From positions 67,588 to 131,587 of the forward strand of contig NZ_FNFZ01000010.1 in NCBI RefSeq assembly GCF_900101015.1: 64,000 nt of DNA, written 5' to 3'. Source of the DNA: Sarcina sp. DSM 11001. Lineage in GTDB: Bacteria > Bacillota > Clostridia > Lachnospirales > Lachnospiraceae. The notes beneath the pieces were generated by a model. The model did no database searches, was not told the DNA's origin, and saw nothing but the letters and a program-made list of their open reading frames with translations. Position numbers and translations under genes: made by a program. Positions 41,871 through 52,428 of this stretch are shown in pieces; position 1 is the stretch's first letter; every line of letters starts with the position of its first letter.

Positions 41871-44800
41871 TTGTTTTTAAAGAGTATTGAAATACAGGGA
41901 TTTAAATCCTTTGCCAATAAGATCAGATTTGAATTTCATAACGGGATCACCGGGATCGTAGGGCCGAACGGGAGCGGCAAGAGTAATGTCGCAGACGCTG
42001 TCCGCTGGGTCCTGGGGGAGCAGAGAGTCAAGCAGCTGCGCGGGTCTTCCATGCAGGATGTCATTTTTGCAGGGACACAGGCACGCAGGCCGCTTGGCTT
42101 TGCTTATGTTGCCATTACGCTGGACAATGCGGACGGAGCCCTTCCCATCGATTACCGCGAGGTCACTGTAGCCAGACGGATCTATCGCAGCGGGGAGAGC
42201 GAATACCTGCTCAACGGGACGGTCTGCCGCCTTCGGGAGATCAACGAACTGTTTTATGACACCGGGATCGGCAAGGAGGGCTACTCCATCATCGGTCAGG
42301 GCCAGATCGACAGGATCCTGAGCGACAAACCGCAGGACCGCAGGGCTCTTTTTGATGAAGCGGCCGGTATCGTCAAATACAAGCACAGGAAGGAGATGAC
42401 GCTCCGGCGCCTGGAGAGCGAAAAAGAAAACCTGGTCCGTGTCACGGATATTCTGGGTGAACTGGAAAAACAGATCCCCACCCTGGAGAAACAGCAGGAA
42501 AAGGCAAAGATCTACCTGAAGCAGAGGGAGGAACTCAAGCGTCTCGATATCAATGCCTTTCTGATCGAAAACGGGAAAAATACACAGCAGCTGCAGGAGA
42601 TCACTTCACAGGAAACGACTGCGCGGCAGGACCTCTCTGACGCGAACATACGCAGTGAGGCGCTCCGCGTCAGGGCCGAGGGGCTGCAGGACCAGAGAAG
42701 GGATCTGGACGCAAAGATAGAATCCCTGCGGAGCAGGATCACCGACGCGAGCATTGTCCGGGGCCGGATCGAGGGGGACATCAAGGTTCTCCAGGAACAG
42801 ATCAGCTCCGCTGTCCAGCGCTCGCACAGGCTTTCAGAACAGGAGGAGATCCTAAAAAAGGATATTTCCGCCAGAGAAGTCCAGGAGACGGAATTTGCGG
42901 AAAAGATCCGCGGGGCGGAGGAAGCCTTTTCACGGATCGGGGCGGATTATGAGGCCGCAAAGGAGGCTTTGCAGTCTTCTTCGGAAGATGTCCGCAGTCT
43001 CCGTGAGCAGCTTGAGATAAAAAGGCAGGGCGTCCTGGAGGAAATGGACCGCCGTGCCAACATCAGGTCCAGACTTGCCAGTCTGAAGACCCTCCAGTCC
43101 CAGGAGGGTGACCGGCTGGCCGAAGTCGAAAAAGAACTCTCCCAGGTCAGCGGTGAACAAAAACAGACCGATGATGAGATCCTTTCTCTCAAAGACCAGT
43201 TCCGTGAGGCTTCCGGGGAGATCCGGAGTCTGCAGGACGGTCAGAAAGAGATCGAGGAACAGATCGCGGCGCACAAGACGACGCTGGGCGATTCAGATGC
43301 CATGCTTCAGCGCGCCCAGTTCTCCTGGCATCAGGAAAAATCCAGGCTGGATGCCCTGACTAATCTCGCGGAACGATATGAGGGATATGGCGGAAGTGTC
43401 CGGCGAGTGATGAAAGAGAAGCAGAGGGAGCCGGGGATCATCGGATCTGTGGCGGATCTGCTGACGACAGATAAAAAATACGAGACGGCGATAGAGGTCG
43501 CCCTGGGGGGCAGCATCCAGAATATTGTCACCAGGGATGAAGACACAGCCAGACGGATGATCGAGATCCTCAAGAGGGAGAGAGCCGGCAGAGCTACTTT
43601 CCTGCCGCTGTCCGGGATCCGGAACGCAAGGACCCTTTCCGGCAGTGCGGTGCTCCGGGAGCCTGGCGTCATCGGCACCGCGGACACGCTGGTCACTGCG
43701 GCGGAAGGCTGCAGGGACGTGGCCGCATCCCTCCTGGGACGGACGGTGATCGTTGATACCTTTGACCACGCTGTTGCGGCTTCGAAACGGTCAGGACACG
43801 GGATCCGTATGGTGACCCTGGAAGGAGAGCTGTTCGCGCCCGGGGGCGCGATCAGCGGCGGCACCTATAAAAACACAAGCAGCCTTCTGGGCAGAAAGAG
43901 GGAGCTGCAGGAGCTTTCAACGAGCACAGAACAGTTTCGCAGAGAGGTCGAACGGCTGGAAAAGGTGATCGAGGACACCAAGGAGAGCCGCAATATCCTC
44001 AGAAGAAAGCTCGATGACAACAAGCGGGCCCTGCAGGAACTGTTCATCAGGCAGAATACACTCCGCGTCCGCATCCAGCAGGAAGTACAGAAGCTTGAAG
44101 AGGCGGCTGGAAATGTGGAATCTCTGCGGCAGGAGCTGCGTTCCCTCAGGGAGAGGACTGCAGCCACGGCTGCGTCGCAGGCAAAAGCGCAGGAAGAGCT
44201 CGAGGCGAGTGTACTTCTCGAGGAAAAACTCAATACAGAAGCCGCCTCTGTGCAGGAGAGGCTGACCGAACGCCTCAAAGATGAAGAGGGAGATGCCGGC
44301 CGTCTGTCCGCCCTGGAACTGGAAAAAAGCAGGACCGGCCAGGAACTGGGCTTCATACAGCAGAACGCGGAACGTATCCGCAGAGAACTGGGGAATTTCA
44401 GAGGCCAGCTCAGCCTGATCCTCGAGAGTGCCCGAAGCGACCGCAGCGGCATAGAAGAAAAGAAAGCCCGGATCAAAGAACTGGAAAAGGAATCCGAAGA
44501 ATCCGAGGGTGTCCGCAGCTCTGATGAAGAAGTACTCCGGGATCTGCGAAGGCAGAGTGAAGCCCTCCGGGAACAGCAGGAGGATACAGCCCGGGAGAGG
44601 GAGAGCACCATGGAGGTGATCTCCGGCCTCGACAGGGAATGCATACGCCTGTCCTCCCGCCGTGAAAGGCTGGAAGAAGCAGTGGAACAGAAAGCTGCCT
44701 ACATGTGGGAGGAATATGAGATCACACCTTCAGACGCGGCATCCATGCGGGACGACAGCCTCACAGATCTGGCAAAGATGAAAAAAGAGATCACCCAGTA

Positions 44801-45431
44801 CAGAAGCCGGATCAAAGCCCTGGGAAATGTGAATGTGAGCGCCATAGAAGAGTACAGGGAAGTGATGGAGCGCTATTCTTTCCTCAAAGGGCAGTACGAC
44901 GACCTGAAAGAAGCAGCGGTCTCCCTGGAAAAGATCGTCCGGGACCTGGAGGAAGGAATGCGCAGACAGTTCAAAGAGCAGTTTGCGGACATCCAGGCCG
45001 CTTTTGACAAGGTCTTCAAAGAGCTTTTCGGAGGAGGCCAGGGCCGGCTCGAGCTGATGGAGGATGTGGATATTCTGGAAGCGGGCGTTCGCGTGATCGC
45101 CCAGCCTCCTGGGAAAAAACTGCAGAATATGATGCAGCTGTCCGGAGGGGAGAAGGCTCTGACCGCGATCTCCCTTTTGTTTGCGATCCAGAGCCTGAAG
45201 CCATCTCCCTTCTGCCTGCTGGACGAGATCGAAGCGGCTCTGGACGAGAGCAATGTGGGACGCTTTGCCCAGTATCTCCACAATCTCACTGCACAGACAC
45301 AGTTTATCGTAATCACTCACCGGCGCGGCACGATGGAACAGGCGGACCGCCTGTATGGCATCACGATGCAGGAAAAAGGAGTATCCTCCATGGTCAGCGT
45401 GGATCTGATCGAAGATAAGGATATTTCCTGA
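41871..45431 (+). CDS. smc: Chromosome segregation protein SMC
   Basis: 1186 residues from the TTG start, matching usual bacterial SMC length and the conserved [18 protein letters not shown]-terminus. Walker [17 protein letters not shown], two long coiled coils (about 170-490 and 690-1010), hinge (about 500-690), ABC signature [15 protein letters not shown] and Walker [16 protein letters not shown]. It compacts and helps separate chromosomes with ScpA/B. An in-frame ATG at 41820 would add 17 nonconserved residues; TTG 41871 with GGGGA upstream fits homology better. Confidence 0.96.
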   Translation: MFLKSIEIQGFKSFANKIRFEFHNGITGIVGPNGSGKSNVADAVRWVLGEQRVKQLRGSSMQDVIFAGTQARRPLGFAYVAITLDNADGALPIDYREVTVARRIYRSGESEYLLNGTVCRLREINELFYDTGIGKEGYSIIGQGQIDRILSDKPQDRRALFDEAAGIVKYKHRKEMTLRRLESEKENLVRVTDILGELEKQIPTLEKQQEKAKIYLKQREELKRLDINAFLIENGKNTQQLQEITSQETTARQDLSDANIRSEALRVRAEGLQDQRRDLDAKIESLRSRITDASIVRGRIEGDIKVLQEQISSAVQRSHRLSEQEEILKKDISAREVQETEFAEKIRGAEEAFSRIGADYEAAKEALQSSSEDVRSLREQLEIKRQGVLEEMDRRANIRSRLASLKTLQSQEGDRLAEVEKELSQVSGEQKQTDDEILSLKDQFREASGEIRSLQDGQKEIEEQIAAHKTTLGDSDAMLQRAQFSWHQEKSRLDALTNLAERYEGYGGSVRRVMKEKQREPGIIGSVADLLTTDKKYETAIEVALGGSIQNIVTRDEDTARRMIEILKRERAGRATFLPLSGIRNARTLSGSAVLREPGVIGTADTLVTAAEGCRDVAASLLGRTVIVDTFDHAVAASKRSGHGIRMVTLEGELFAPGGAISGGTYKNTSSLLGRKRELQELSTSTEQFRREVERLEKVIEDTKESRNILRRKLDDNKRALQELFIRQNTLRVRIQQEVQKLEEAAGNVESLRQELRSLRERTAATAASQAKAQEELEASVLLEEKLNTEAASVQERLTERLKDEEGDAGRLSALELEKSRTGQELGFIQQNAERIRRELGNFRGQLSLILESARSDRSGIEEKKARIKELEKESEESEGVRSSDEEVLRDLRRQSEALREQQEDTARERESTMEVISGLDRECIRLSSRRERLEEAVEQKAAYMWEEYEITPSDAASMRDDSLTDLAKMKKEITQYRSRIKALGNVNVSAIEEYREVMERYSFLKGQYDDLKEAAVSLEKIVRDLEEGMRRQFKEQFADIQAAFDKVFKELFGGGQGRLELMEDVDILEAGVRVIAQPPGKKLQNMMQLSGGEKALTAISLLFAIQSLKPSPFCLLDEIEAALDESNVGRFAQYLHNLTAQTQFIVITHRRGTMEQADRLYGITMQEKGVSSMVSVDLIEDKDIS

Positions 45432-45508
45432 CATGGTCCGGGGACGGCTTCCCGATCCGTCCTCTGGTCCAATAGTAACCCCCGGTTTACCCTCAAGGAG
45501 GAATAAAG

Positions 45509-46417
45509 ATGGGATTTTTTGACAGACTGAAGGAAGGCCTCAGAAAGACCAGGGAGAGCTTTACCGACAGCATGGACCAGATCTTCAACACTTATGAAAA
45601 AGTGACTGAGGATTTCTATGATGAACTCGAAGAGACGATGATCATGGGCGACATCGGGGTCAAGACCACGGAGGAGCTTCTCGATCATCTGCGGGAGGAA
45701 GTGCGCGAGGAGCGTATCAAATATGCGGCAGACTGCCGGCAGGAACTGATCCTGGGAATCCGCAACCGCATGAAACAGGGCAAAGACGCCTATGATTTTG
45801 AAAAGGGACCCGCTGTTGTCCTCGTGATCGGGGTCAACGGAGTCGGAAAGACGACTTCGATCGGGAAGCTTGCCGCCAATTATAAAAAACAGGGCAAGAG
45901 AGTCCTGATCGCTTCCGCGGATACCTTCAGGGCAGCGGCCAATGAACAGCTGACAGAGTGGGCAAGGCGCGCCGGTGTCGACATTATCAGCGCCGCGGAG
46001 GGGTCTGACCCCGCCAGCGTCGTCTACGATGCCGTCCAGGCGGCAAAAGCCCGTAAGATCGACATTCTCCTGTGCGATACAGCAGGACGTCTCCATAATA
46101 AAAAGAACCTGATGAACGAGCTTTCCAAGATCGACAGGATCATCACCCGTGAATTTCCGGAGTGCTACAGGGAGAACTGGGTGGTTCTGGATGCCGCGAC
46201 GGGACAGAACGCGGTCTCCCAGGCCAGAGAGTTTGCTTCTGTGACCAACCTGACCGGTATTGTCCTGACCAAGATGGACGGCACGGCCAAGGGCGGTATC
46301 GCGATCGCAGTCCAGGCCGAGGTGGGGGTACCTGTCAAGTTTATTGGCGTCGGGGAAAAGATCGAGGACCTGCAGCGCTTCAATCCGGATGAGTATGTGG
46401 ATGCGCTGTTTTACTGA
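45509..46417 (+). CDS. ftsY: Signal recognition particle receptor FtsY
   Basis: 302 residues, the short form without an acidic A domain. It has the NG core: four-helix N domain, GVNGVGKTTSIGKLA (G1), DTFRAAANEQL, DTAGR and TKMDGTAKGG. It docks SRP-ribosome complexes at the membrane, working with Ffh encoded 3 kb downstream. AAGGAGG precedes the ATG. It ends the smc-ftsY pair. Confidence 0.97.
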   Translation: MGFFDRLKEGLRKTRESFTDSMDQIFNTYEKVTEDFYDELEETMIMGDIGVKTTEELLDHLREEVREERIKYAADCRQELILGIRNRMKQGKDAYDFEKGPAVVLVIGVNGVGKTTSIGKLAANYKKQGKRVLIASADTFRAAANEQLTEWARRAGVDIISAAEGSDPASVVYDAVQAAKARKIDILLCDTAGRLHNKKNLMNELSKIDRIITREFPECYRENWVVLDAATGQNAVSQAREFASVTNLTGIVLTKMDGTAKGGIAIAVQAEVGVPVKFIGVGEKIEDLQRFNPDEYVDALFY

Positions 46418-46571
46418 TCACATCGGCGGGGCTTTGACAAAGTATTTGTTGACAAAGCGATCGGAAGAATAGACCTGCAGATATTAGCAAGTAATTTAGT
46501 TACAATGCCTTACCGCAGACGGCCGGACTGCTGATTGCGAACTGCTGATTATAGGAAATGGAGAGCAGAAT

Positions 46572-47804
46572 ATGAAGACAGAAAGAGAAGATGTGCTCAC
46601 ACTGGCCAGATTCGAGGAGGCATGCGACGCCGTCAGCCGGGTGACTTTGGATACGAAGCTGATCTATTCGGATTATTTCAGTGAGATTACGGGCGGAAAG
46701 GTTTATCTGAAGCCCGAAAATATGCAGAGAACCGGTGCCTACAAGGTGAGAGGAGCCTACTACAAGATCAGCACTCTGTCCGCTGAAGAGCGGGCGAGGG
46801 GGCTGATCACTGCATCCGCCGGCAACCATGCCCAGGGTGTAGCTTATGCGGCGCGCGAGTGCGGCGCAAAGGCTGTGATCGTGATGCCCACGACGACTCC
46901 CCTGATCAAGGTAAACAGGACCAAGGCACTGGGGGCTGAAGTCATCCTGCACGGGGATGTCTATGATGATGCGGCAGCCTGGGCGGACAAGCTCGCCCGG
47001 GAAAATGGATACACCTTTATCCATCCCTTCGACGATCCGGATGTGGCGACCGGTCAGGGAACGATCGCCATGGAGATCATGAGGGACCTCCCCCTCGTTG
47101 ACATCATCCTTGTTCCGGTCGGAGGAGGAGGACTGGCGACCGGAGTCAGTGTCCTGGCCGGCTACCTTAAGCCCGGCATTAAAGTGATCGGAGTCGAACC
47201 GGAGGGAGCGGCCTGCCTGAAAGCTTCTTTTGAGGCCGGCAAAGTCGTCACACTTCCCGCTGTTAATACCATTGCGGACGGCACTGCCGTCAAGACGCCG
47301 GGCAGCAGGATTTTTCCCTGGCTGCAGAAAAACCTGAGCGGCATCATCACCGTACCGGACCAGGAGCTGGTGACAGCTTTTCTGGATATGGTCGAAAACC
47401 ACAAAATGGTCGTGGAAAATTCAGGGCTTTTGTCTGTCGCTGCCCTCCGTCATCTGGACTGCAGAAATAAGAAGGTAGCCTGTGTTCTCAGCGGAGGAAA
47501 CATGGATGTCATCACCATGTCTTCCGTGGTCCAGCAGGGCCTCATCCTTAGAGACAGGATCTTTACCGTTTCCGTCCTTCTGCCTGACAAGCCCGGGGAA
47601 CTCCACCGCGTTTCCGGCATTATCGCCCAGGCCAACGGAAATGTCATCAAACTGGAGCACAACCAGTTTATCTCCATCAACCGCAATGCGGCAGTTGAAC
47701 TGCGCATCACTCTCGAGGCGTTCGGCACTGACCACAAGAATGAGATCATTTCTGTTCTTGAGAAAAACGGCTACAAACCCAGATTCGTGAAGACCAGGAG
47801 CTGA
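46572..47804 (+). CDS. ilvA: Threonine ammonia-lyase with ACT-like C-terminal domain
   Basis: 410 residues. PLP enzyme that deaminates threonine to 2-oxobutanoate. The PLP Lys is in RTGAYKVRGAYYK; the glycine loop is VPVGGGGLATG; SAGNHAQG binds the phosphate region. The C-terminal 80 residues (RIFTVSVLLPDKPGELHRV) are ACT-like, as in clostridial TdcB/IlvA forms. No branched-chain biosynthesis neighbours, so a catabolic role is as likely as isoleucine synthesis. Ribosome site AGGAAATGGAGAG. Confidence 0.93.
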   Translation: MKTEREDVLTLARFEEACDAVSRVTLDTKLIYSDYFSEITGGKVYLKPENMQRTGAYKVRGAYYKISTLSAEERARGLITASAGNHAQGVAYAARECGAKAVIVMPTTTPLIKVNRTKALGAEVILHGDVYDDAAAWADKLARENGYTFIHPFDDPDVATGQGTIAMEIMRDLPLVDIILVPVGGGGLATGVSVLAGYLKPGIKVIGVEPEGAACLKASFEAGKVVTLPAVNTIADGTAVKTPGSRIFPWLQKNLSGIITVPDQELVTAFLDMVENHKMVVENSGLLSVAALRHLDCRNKKVACVLSGGNMDVITMSSVVQQGLILRDRIFTVSVLLPDKPGELHRVSGIIAQANGNVIKLEHNQFISINRNAAVELRITLEAFGTDHKNEIISVLEKNGYKPRFVKTRS

Positions 47805-47857
47805 CAGGAAAATAATGAATAGAGCGGACCGGGGAGACAGGGAACGGGAGAAGAGAT

Positions 47858-49114
47858 ATGAATGCCAATCTGAACCACACGAATAAAAATGACAAGGAAC
47901 ACAGGAGTCACCCGCACACGCTGTATCTTGTGAATATCATTTTTTTGTGCTGTCTCACCATCGCGTCGCTGCTCTTTGCCCTGATCACTTTTTTTGGAGT
48001 GAGCGGAAGAGGGATGGCCGGGATGAGAAAGTTTTATACTGCCAGACAGATCGACAGTATCCGCGAGGAGGCTGAGGAGAAGGAGCGCAGATCGATCCTT
48101 CTGCAGATCCAGTCCAGTCTGGAATCCGGCAGGAGCACGACCCAGATGCTGCGGGAGATCTTTTATGATAGTAAAACCATCGTAGTCGTCAAGGGAGGAA
48201 GGTATTATTTTTATCCCATGATCGACGACGTCGAAAGAAATCCTCTTCCTTACGGAGCCCTGGAAAGGAGCGGAAGACGTGTCGTGTCTGCGGTGTATGA
48301 TGAGCTGGACATCTCCTGCGGTGTGGTTCTCTCTGTTGCCAACGGGAAGATCGACTGGGAACGTTTCGCTGACAGTGGTATCGAGGAGATCATGCTGGCA
48401 GCTGGAAATGTTGTAGGGAACGGACTCGCCAGGGATGAACAGCTGGACAGGAACTGGAAAGAGGCCTTTGAAAAGGAGATAAAGACCGGTCTGTGTTTTG
48501 AGATTTCAGAACCTGTCCGCGATGAAATGGTCGCTGGCGTGTCGCAGGCTGTGAGGGACACGATCAGGGAATGCAGAGAAGCTGTTACTACTGAAGGATC
48601 TTTACAGGATCAGAAGGAATTTTTTGAGGATCTCCCGATACTTCTGCGGCTGCGGGCTGAGAGGGATGTGCCTGTGGAAAAGGAAAAGCGGGAGGAGTGG
48701 ACAAGAACGATCCGTTCCCTTTGTGACGCAGTAAAAAAGGAAGGGGGAGTGCCGGTAATCGGCGGAGACCTCTTTACCTTTGCCGCGCAGTTTGACCTCA
48801 AGGGACTGAAGGACTACCCCAGATGGCTCATCGAGCACGATGAGATCGCCAGTTTTCCCTACAGCTTTCTTTTCTGGGAATACAGTCTGGAGGGGCATAT
48901 GGAGGGAGTTCCCGGAGACGCTGTCCTTTATGCCAGAATCGAAAACACGGAAGCTGTTAAAGAGATCATGGATGGCGCGGAAACAGACAGCGGAAAAGAC
49001 ACTGAAACAGAAGCCGGGAAAGACAAGGAGCCAGACACTGAAACAGAAGCCGGGAAAGACTCGGAGCCAGACACTGAAACAGAACCCGAAAAAGATACTG
49101 AAGCAGACAGCTGA
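47858..49114 (+). CDS. Membrane-anchored protein with decayed GH25 (lysozyme)-like domain and acidic repeats
   Basis: 418 residues. One N-terminal membrane helix (about 22-48, LVNIIFLCCLTIASLLFALI), then a putative coiled linker. From about 145 the sequence tracks GH25 lysozymes: GVVLSVANGKIDWERFADSG where active enzymes have G-(I/V)-D-V-S...IDW, and near the end FLFWEYSLEGHMEGVPG like the GH25 wQYs-G-v-Gi-g motif. The nucleophile-region Asp and the DxE pair seem replaced, so activity is doubtful. The C-terminus has three 12-residue acidic repeats (DTETEAGKDKEP type, 36-bp DNA repeats). Function unknown. Confidence 0.6.
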   Translation: MNANLNHTNKNDKEHRSHPHTLYLVNIIFLCCLTIASLLFALITFFGVSGRGMAGMRKFYTARQIDSIREEAEEKERRSILLQIQSSLESGRSTTQMLREIFYDSKTIVVVKGGRYYFYPMIDDVERNPLPYGALERSGRRVVSAVYDELDISCGVVLSVANGKIDWERFADSGIEEIMLAAGNVVGNGLARDEQLDRNWKEAFEKEIKTGLCFEISEPVRDEMVAGVSQAVRDTIRECREAVTTEGSLQDQKEFFEDLPILLRLRAERDVPVEKEKREEWTRTIRSLCDAVKKEGGVPVIGGDLFTFAAQFDLKGLKDYPRWLIEHDEIASFPYSFLFWEYSLEGHMEGVPGDAVLYARIENTEAVKEIMDGAETDSGKDTETEAGKDKEPDTETEAGKDSEPDTETEPEKDTEADS

Positions 49115-49206
49115 AATACTCTTTGAAATACTTTTTATTGAAGGTGAAAAATTTCCGCTGAAATATTTTTGCTGAAATATTTTTGCCTGGAGTCAAGAAT
49201 TTTTGC

Positions 49207-49235
49207 TTGACAACCCATGCTTTCCTATGTAAAAT
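49207..49235 (+). promoter_or_regulatory. Sigma-A promoter of the ylxM-ffh unit
   Basis: TTGACA (49207-49212), 17-base spacer, TAAAAT (49230-49235) about 75 bases before the ylxM ATG. This is the best promoter upstream of the translation operon that continues into the pel genes. Confidence 0.85.
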
Positions 49236-49310
49236 AGCCGGGTGTGATAAAAAACTGTGGATCAAATGTTTTGTCCCGGAATCCCTGTGAACGGCAGGCT
49301 GTAATGTGAT

Positions 49311-49652
49311 ATGGAAAAAATCGTAGAACAGGGACTGCTGTATGACTTTTACGGGCAGCTCCTGACTTCTCATCAGCAGAAAATCTATGAGCAGGCGGTC
49401 TATGACAATCTCTCTTTTAATGAGATCGCTGAAAATGAGGGGATCAGCCGTCAGGCGGTGCATGATCTCGTGCGGCGCACAACTTCGTTGATGCAGAAAT
49501 ACGAGACCCGCCTGGGTATGATCAGGAGATTCAGAAACCTGCGGGAGGCGGCAGACCTGCTCGCTGAAGCCGCAGATCAGGCAGACACCAGGGAGGAGCT
49601 GGCGGTCCGGGTCCGCGGGATCGCGGAGAGAATCAGAAAGGATCTGGATTAA
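49311..49652 (+). CDS. ylxM: YlxM/p13-like DNA-binding protein
   Basis: 113 residues with a sigma-70 region-4-like helix-turn-helix (DNLSFNEIAENEGISRQAVHDLVRR). YlxM is always found just before ffh in Firmicutes and is thought to modulate SRP assembly. Only 3 bases separate its stop from ffh. Confidence 0.93.
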   Translation: MEKIVEQGLLYDFYGQLLTSHQQKIYEQAVYDNLSFNEIAENEGISRQAVHDLVRRTTSLMQKYETRLGMIRRFRNLREAADLLAEAADQADTREELAVRVRGIAERIRKDLD

Positions 49653-49655
49653 ATC

Positions 49656-51062
49656 ATGGCTTTTGAGAGTCTGACAGACAAACTGAATCAGGTGTTCCGA
49701 AACCTGAGCGGGAAGGGAAAGCTGACAGAGGGCGATGTCAAGACCGCTATGAAGGAGGTCAAGATGGCTCTCCTGGAGGCGGACGTAAACTTCAAGGTAG
49801 TCAAGAAGTTTGTCGCCACTGTGCAGGAGAGGGCTGTCGGCGCTGATGTCATGAACGGACTGAATCCCGCCCAGATGGTCATCAAGATCGTCAATGAGGA
49901 GATGACCGAACTGATGGGTTCGGAGACGACCCAGATCAGTCTTGAGCCGGGAGGAAGCGCCACAGTGATCATGATGGCGGGCCTTCAGGGCGCAGGTAAA
50001 ACCACGACGGCAGCAAAGCTCGCTGGCAAATTCAAGTCCACAGGCCGCAAACCCCTGCTGGTAGCGCTGGATATCTACCGTCCGGCAGCTATTAAGCAGC
50101 TCGAGGTCAATGCTCAGAAACAGGGCGTCGATGTCTTCTCCATGGGACAGGGTAAAAAGCCGGCGGAGATCGCGAAGGCGGCAATGGAGCATGCGGCGGC
50201 CAACGGCGAGACCGTCATCATTCTGGATACGGCAGGACGTCTGCAGATCGATGAATCGATGATGAAGGAGCTCTCGGACATCAAAGAGGCTGTTACCGTT
50301 CACCATACTGTGCTGGTCGTGGACGCCATGACCGGTCAGGAAGCCGTCAATGTCGCCAAGACCTTCGATGAGAAGGTGGGCGTCGATGGAGTGATCCTGA
50401 CGAAGATGGACGGTGATACCCGCGGCGGCGCGGCGCTCTCGATCAAGGCTGTCACCGGAAAGCCGATCCTGTATGTCGGTATGGGAGAGAAGCTGTCCGA
50501 CCTTGAACAGTTTTATCCGGACCGGATGGCGGGCAGGATCCTTGGAATGGGAGATGTCCTCACTCTGATCGACAAGGCACAGGCTGCCCTGGACAAGGAG
50601 GACGAGGAGAAGAGCCGTGACATGGCAGGCCGTGTCCGCAAGGGCAGGTTCGACTTTAACGACTATCTTGAGAGTCTGAAGCAGATGCGCAAGATGGGCG
50701 GCATGAGCAGCATCCTGTCTATGCTCCCGGGACTGGGAATGAACCGCGATATGATCGAGGATGCCGTGGATGAAAAGCAGCTCAAACAGACCGAGGCGAT
50801 CATCCTGAGCATGACTCCGCAGGAACGGGCCAATCCAAAGATACTCAGCCCACAGAGAAAGTTCAGGATCGCCAAGGGTTCCGGCTGCGATGTGGCTACG
50901 GTGAACCGCTTCATCAAGCAGTTTACACAGATGCAGAAAATGATGAAGCAGATGGGCGGCATGTCCGGAAAGCGCAGAGGCAGGAATCCTCTGGCAGGCA
51001 TGTTCGGAGGAGGTATGCCGCAGGGAAATATGGGACGCAGAAGAGGCGGCTTCCCGTTTTGA
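49656..51062 (+). CDS. ffh: Signal recognition particle protein Ffh
   Basis: 468 residues. NG GTPase domain with GLQGAGKTTTAAKLA, DIYRPAAIKQL, DTAGRLQID, TKMDGDTRGGAAL, then the Met-rich M domain (FNDYLESLKQMRKMGGMSSI, and FIKQFTQMQKMMKQMGGM) that binds 4.5S RNA and signal sequences. It ends with a Gly/Met/Arg tail. Works with FtsY at 45509. Confidence 0.97.
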   Translation: MAFESLTDKLNQVFRNLSGKGKLTEGDVKTAMKEVKMALLEADVNFKVVKKFVATVQERAVGADVMNGLNPAQMVIKIVNEEMTELMGSETTQISLEPGGSATVIMMAGLQGAGKTTTAAKLAGKFKSTGRKPLLVALDIYRPAAIKQLEVNAQKQGVDVFSMGQGKKPAEIAKAAMEHAAANGETVIILDTAGRLQIDESMMKELSDIKEAVTVHHTVLVVDAMTGQEAVNVAKTFDEKVGVDGVILTKMDGDTRGGAALSIKAVTGKPILYVGMGEKLSDLEQFYPDRMAGRILGMGDVLTLIDKAQAALDKEDEEKSRDMAGRVRKGRFDFNDYLESLKQMRKMGGMSSILSMLPGLGMNRDMIEDAVDEKQLKQTEAIILSMTPQERANPKILSPQRKFRIAKGSGCDVATVNRFIKQFTQMQKMMKQMGGMSGKRRGRNPLAGMFGGGMPQGNMGRRRGGFPF

Positions 51063-51203
51063 CTGCTTCATTCATTTTGTGATCTGATATTTTTTGTGAC
51101 CTGACATTTTGTGATTTTCAGTTTATTCATTTATTAGTTTATTCATTTATTAATTTAAAAAGCACGGCATGACCGATGCGTATAAAAGAGGAGGAATGAT
51201 ATC

Positions 51204-51446
51204 ATGGCTGTTAAAATCAGACTTACAAGAATCGGAGAAAAGAAGGTTCCGCTTTACAGGATCGTCGTGGCTGATGCCTCTACTCCCAGGGACGGCAGAG
51301 CGATCGACACCATCGGTCACTACAATCCCAACACGGATCCCGGCACGGTTGATATCGATGTGGAAGCTGCAAAGAAGTGGCTCGGCAATGGCGCGCAGCC
51401 CACGACTGTGGTCAAAAAACTTTTCAAGCAGGCGGGCATTAAATAA
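51204..51446 (+). CDS. rpsP: 30S ribosomal protein S16
   Basis: 80 residues. [24 protein letters not shown] and DTIGHYNP in order identify bS16. GAGGAGG precedes the ATG. The 140-base gap after ffh contains the direct repeat AGTTTATTCATTTATT twice in a row and AT-rich sequence, perhaps a promoter, though no clear -35 is seen. Confidence 0.97.
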   Translation: MAVKIRLTRIGEKKVPLYRIVVADASTPRDGRAIDTIGHYNPNTDPGTVDIDVEAAKKWLGNGAQPTTVVKKLFKQAGIK

Positions 51447-51479
51447 TTGCCGTGTGCCTGACAACCGGAAGGATTGTCT

Positions 51480-51707
51480 ATGAAAGAATTGGTTGAAGTG
51501 ATTGCGAAAGCACTTGTCGACTATCCCGATGAAGTCATCGTGACCGAAAAAATAGAGGGCAGGAACATCCGGGTACAGCTGCATGTGGCACCTTCGGATA
51601 TGGGAAAGGTGATTGGCAGACAGGGAAGGATCGCAAGAGCGATCAGGTCTGTTGTCAAGGCCGCTTCTGCTCAGGAAGATTACCGGATCGATGTTGACAT
51701 CGATTGA
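51480..51707 (+). CDS. khpA: KH-domain RNA-binding protein KhpA
   Basis: 75 residues. Single KH domain with the GKVIGRQGRIARAIR motif (GxxG loop). KhpA dimerises with KhpB in Firmicutes and binds RNA. ATG 51480 with GGAAGGA upstream; the TTG two codons before is an alternative. Always adjacent to rpsP. Confidence 0.95.
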   Translation: MKELVEVIAKALVDYPDEVIVTEKIEGRNIRVQLHVAPSDMGKVIGRQGRIARAIRSVVKAASAQEDYRIDVDID

Positions 51708-51727
51708 GAACAGGTGAAAGCTTTATG

Positions 51728-51750
51728 AGGCGGCGGAAACGCCGCCTTTT
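51728..51750 (+). terminator. Terminator/attenuator between khpA and rimM
   Basis: Perfect AGGCGGCG-GAAA-CGCCGCCT stem with stable GAAA tetraloop and TTTT. The 160 bases that follow carry no obvious promoter, so rimM, trmD and the pel genes depend on read-through or on a promoter not recognised here. Confidence 0.8.
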
Positions 51751-51912
51751 CATTGCCCTGCATCTGTATGTACCGCTGCAGACGGATCCGGGATCCGGCA
51801 GCGGCACATTTGTCCCCTGGAAGTGCATTTGCGGTTTATTTGTTGTACATTCATTGTGCATCCGCGGGACATTTGTGGAATGCGCCAACATCATCATACG
51901 GGGTGAAGTATA

Positions 51913-52425
51913 GTGACAGACAGGTTTCAGACGGGAGTGATCACAGGAACGCATGGCCTCAGAGGCGAGGTAAAGGTCTTCCCCACTACGGAGGATCCTG
52001 CGCGGTTTCTGGATCTGAAAGAAGTGATCCTGCAGATGCCCGGACAGGAGCGGCGTCTGAAGATCCGCAGTGTTAAATTTTTTAAGAAATTTGTGATCCT
52101 GGGTTTTGAAGGGATGAACCGGATCGAAGATGTCGAGAAGCTCAGAGGGTGTCCCCTGCTTGTGGAGAGAAAAGACGCGATCCCCCTTGAAGAAGGGGAG
52201 TATTATGTGGCGGACCTGATCGGTCTGTCCGTCCGGACTGAGGACGGGAATGAGATCGGAACTCTGAAGGAAGTCATCGAGACGGGGGCCAATGACGTAT
52301 ACGCGGTTGAGCGGGAAGGCAGAAAAGACCTTCTCCTGCCGGCTATTCCGGAGTGTATCCTGGATGTCCAGCCGGAGCAGGGGTTCATGACCGTTTATGT
52401 CATGCCGGGACTTGAGGATTTGTGA
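51913..52425 (+). CDS. rimM: Ribosome maturation factor RimM
   Basis: 170 residues. GTGVITGTHGLRGEVKVFPTTED-like N-terminus and the PRC-barrel part (YYVADLIGLSVRTEDGNEIG, and DLLLPAIPECI) are typical. It assists 30S head maturation with S19. The start is GTG 51913 with GGGGTGA upstream. Followed after 3 bases by trmD. Confidence 0.95.
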   Translation: MTDRFQTGVITGTHGLRGEVKVFPTTEDPARFLDLKEVILQMPGQERRLKIRSVKFFKKFVILGFEGMNRIEDVEKLRGCPLLVERKDAIPLEEGEYYVADLIGLSVRTEDGNEIGTLKEVIETGANDVYAVEREGRKDLLLPAIPECILDVQPEQGFMTVYVMPGLEDL

Positions 52426-52428
52426 CGA

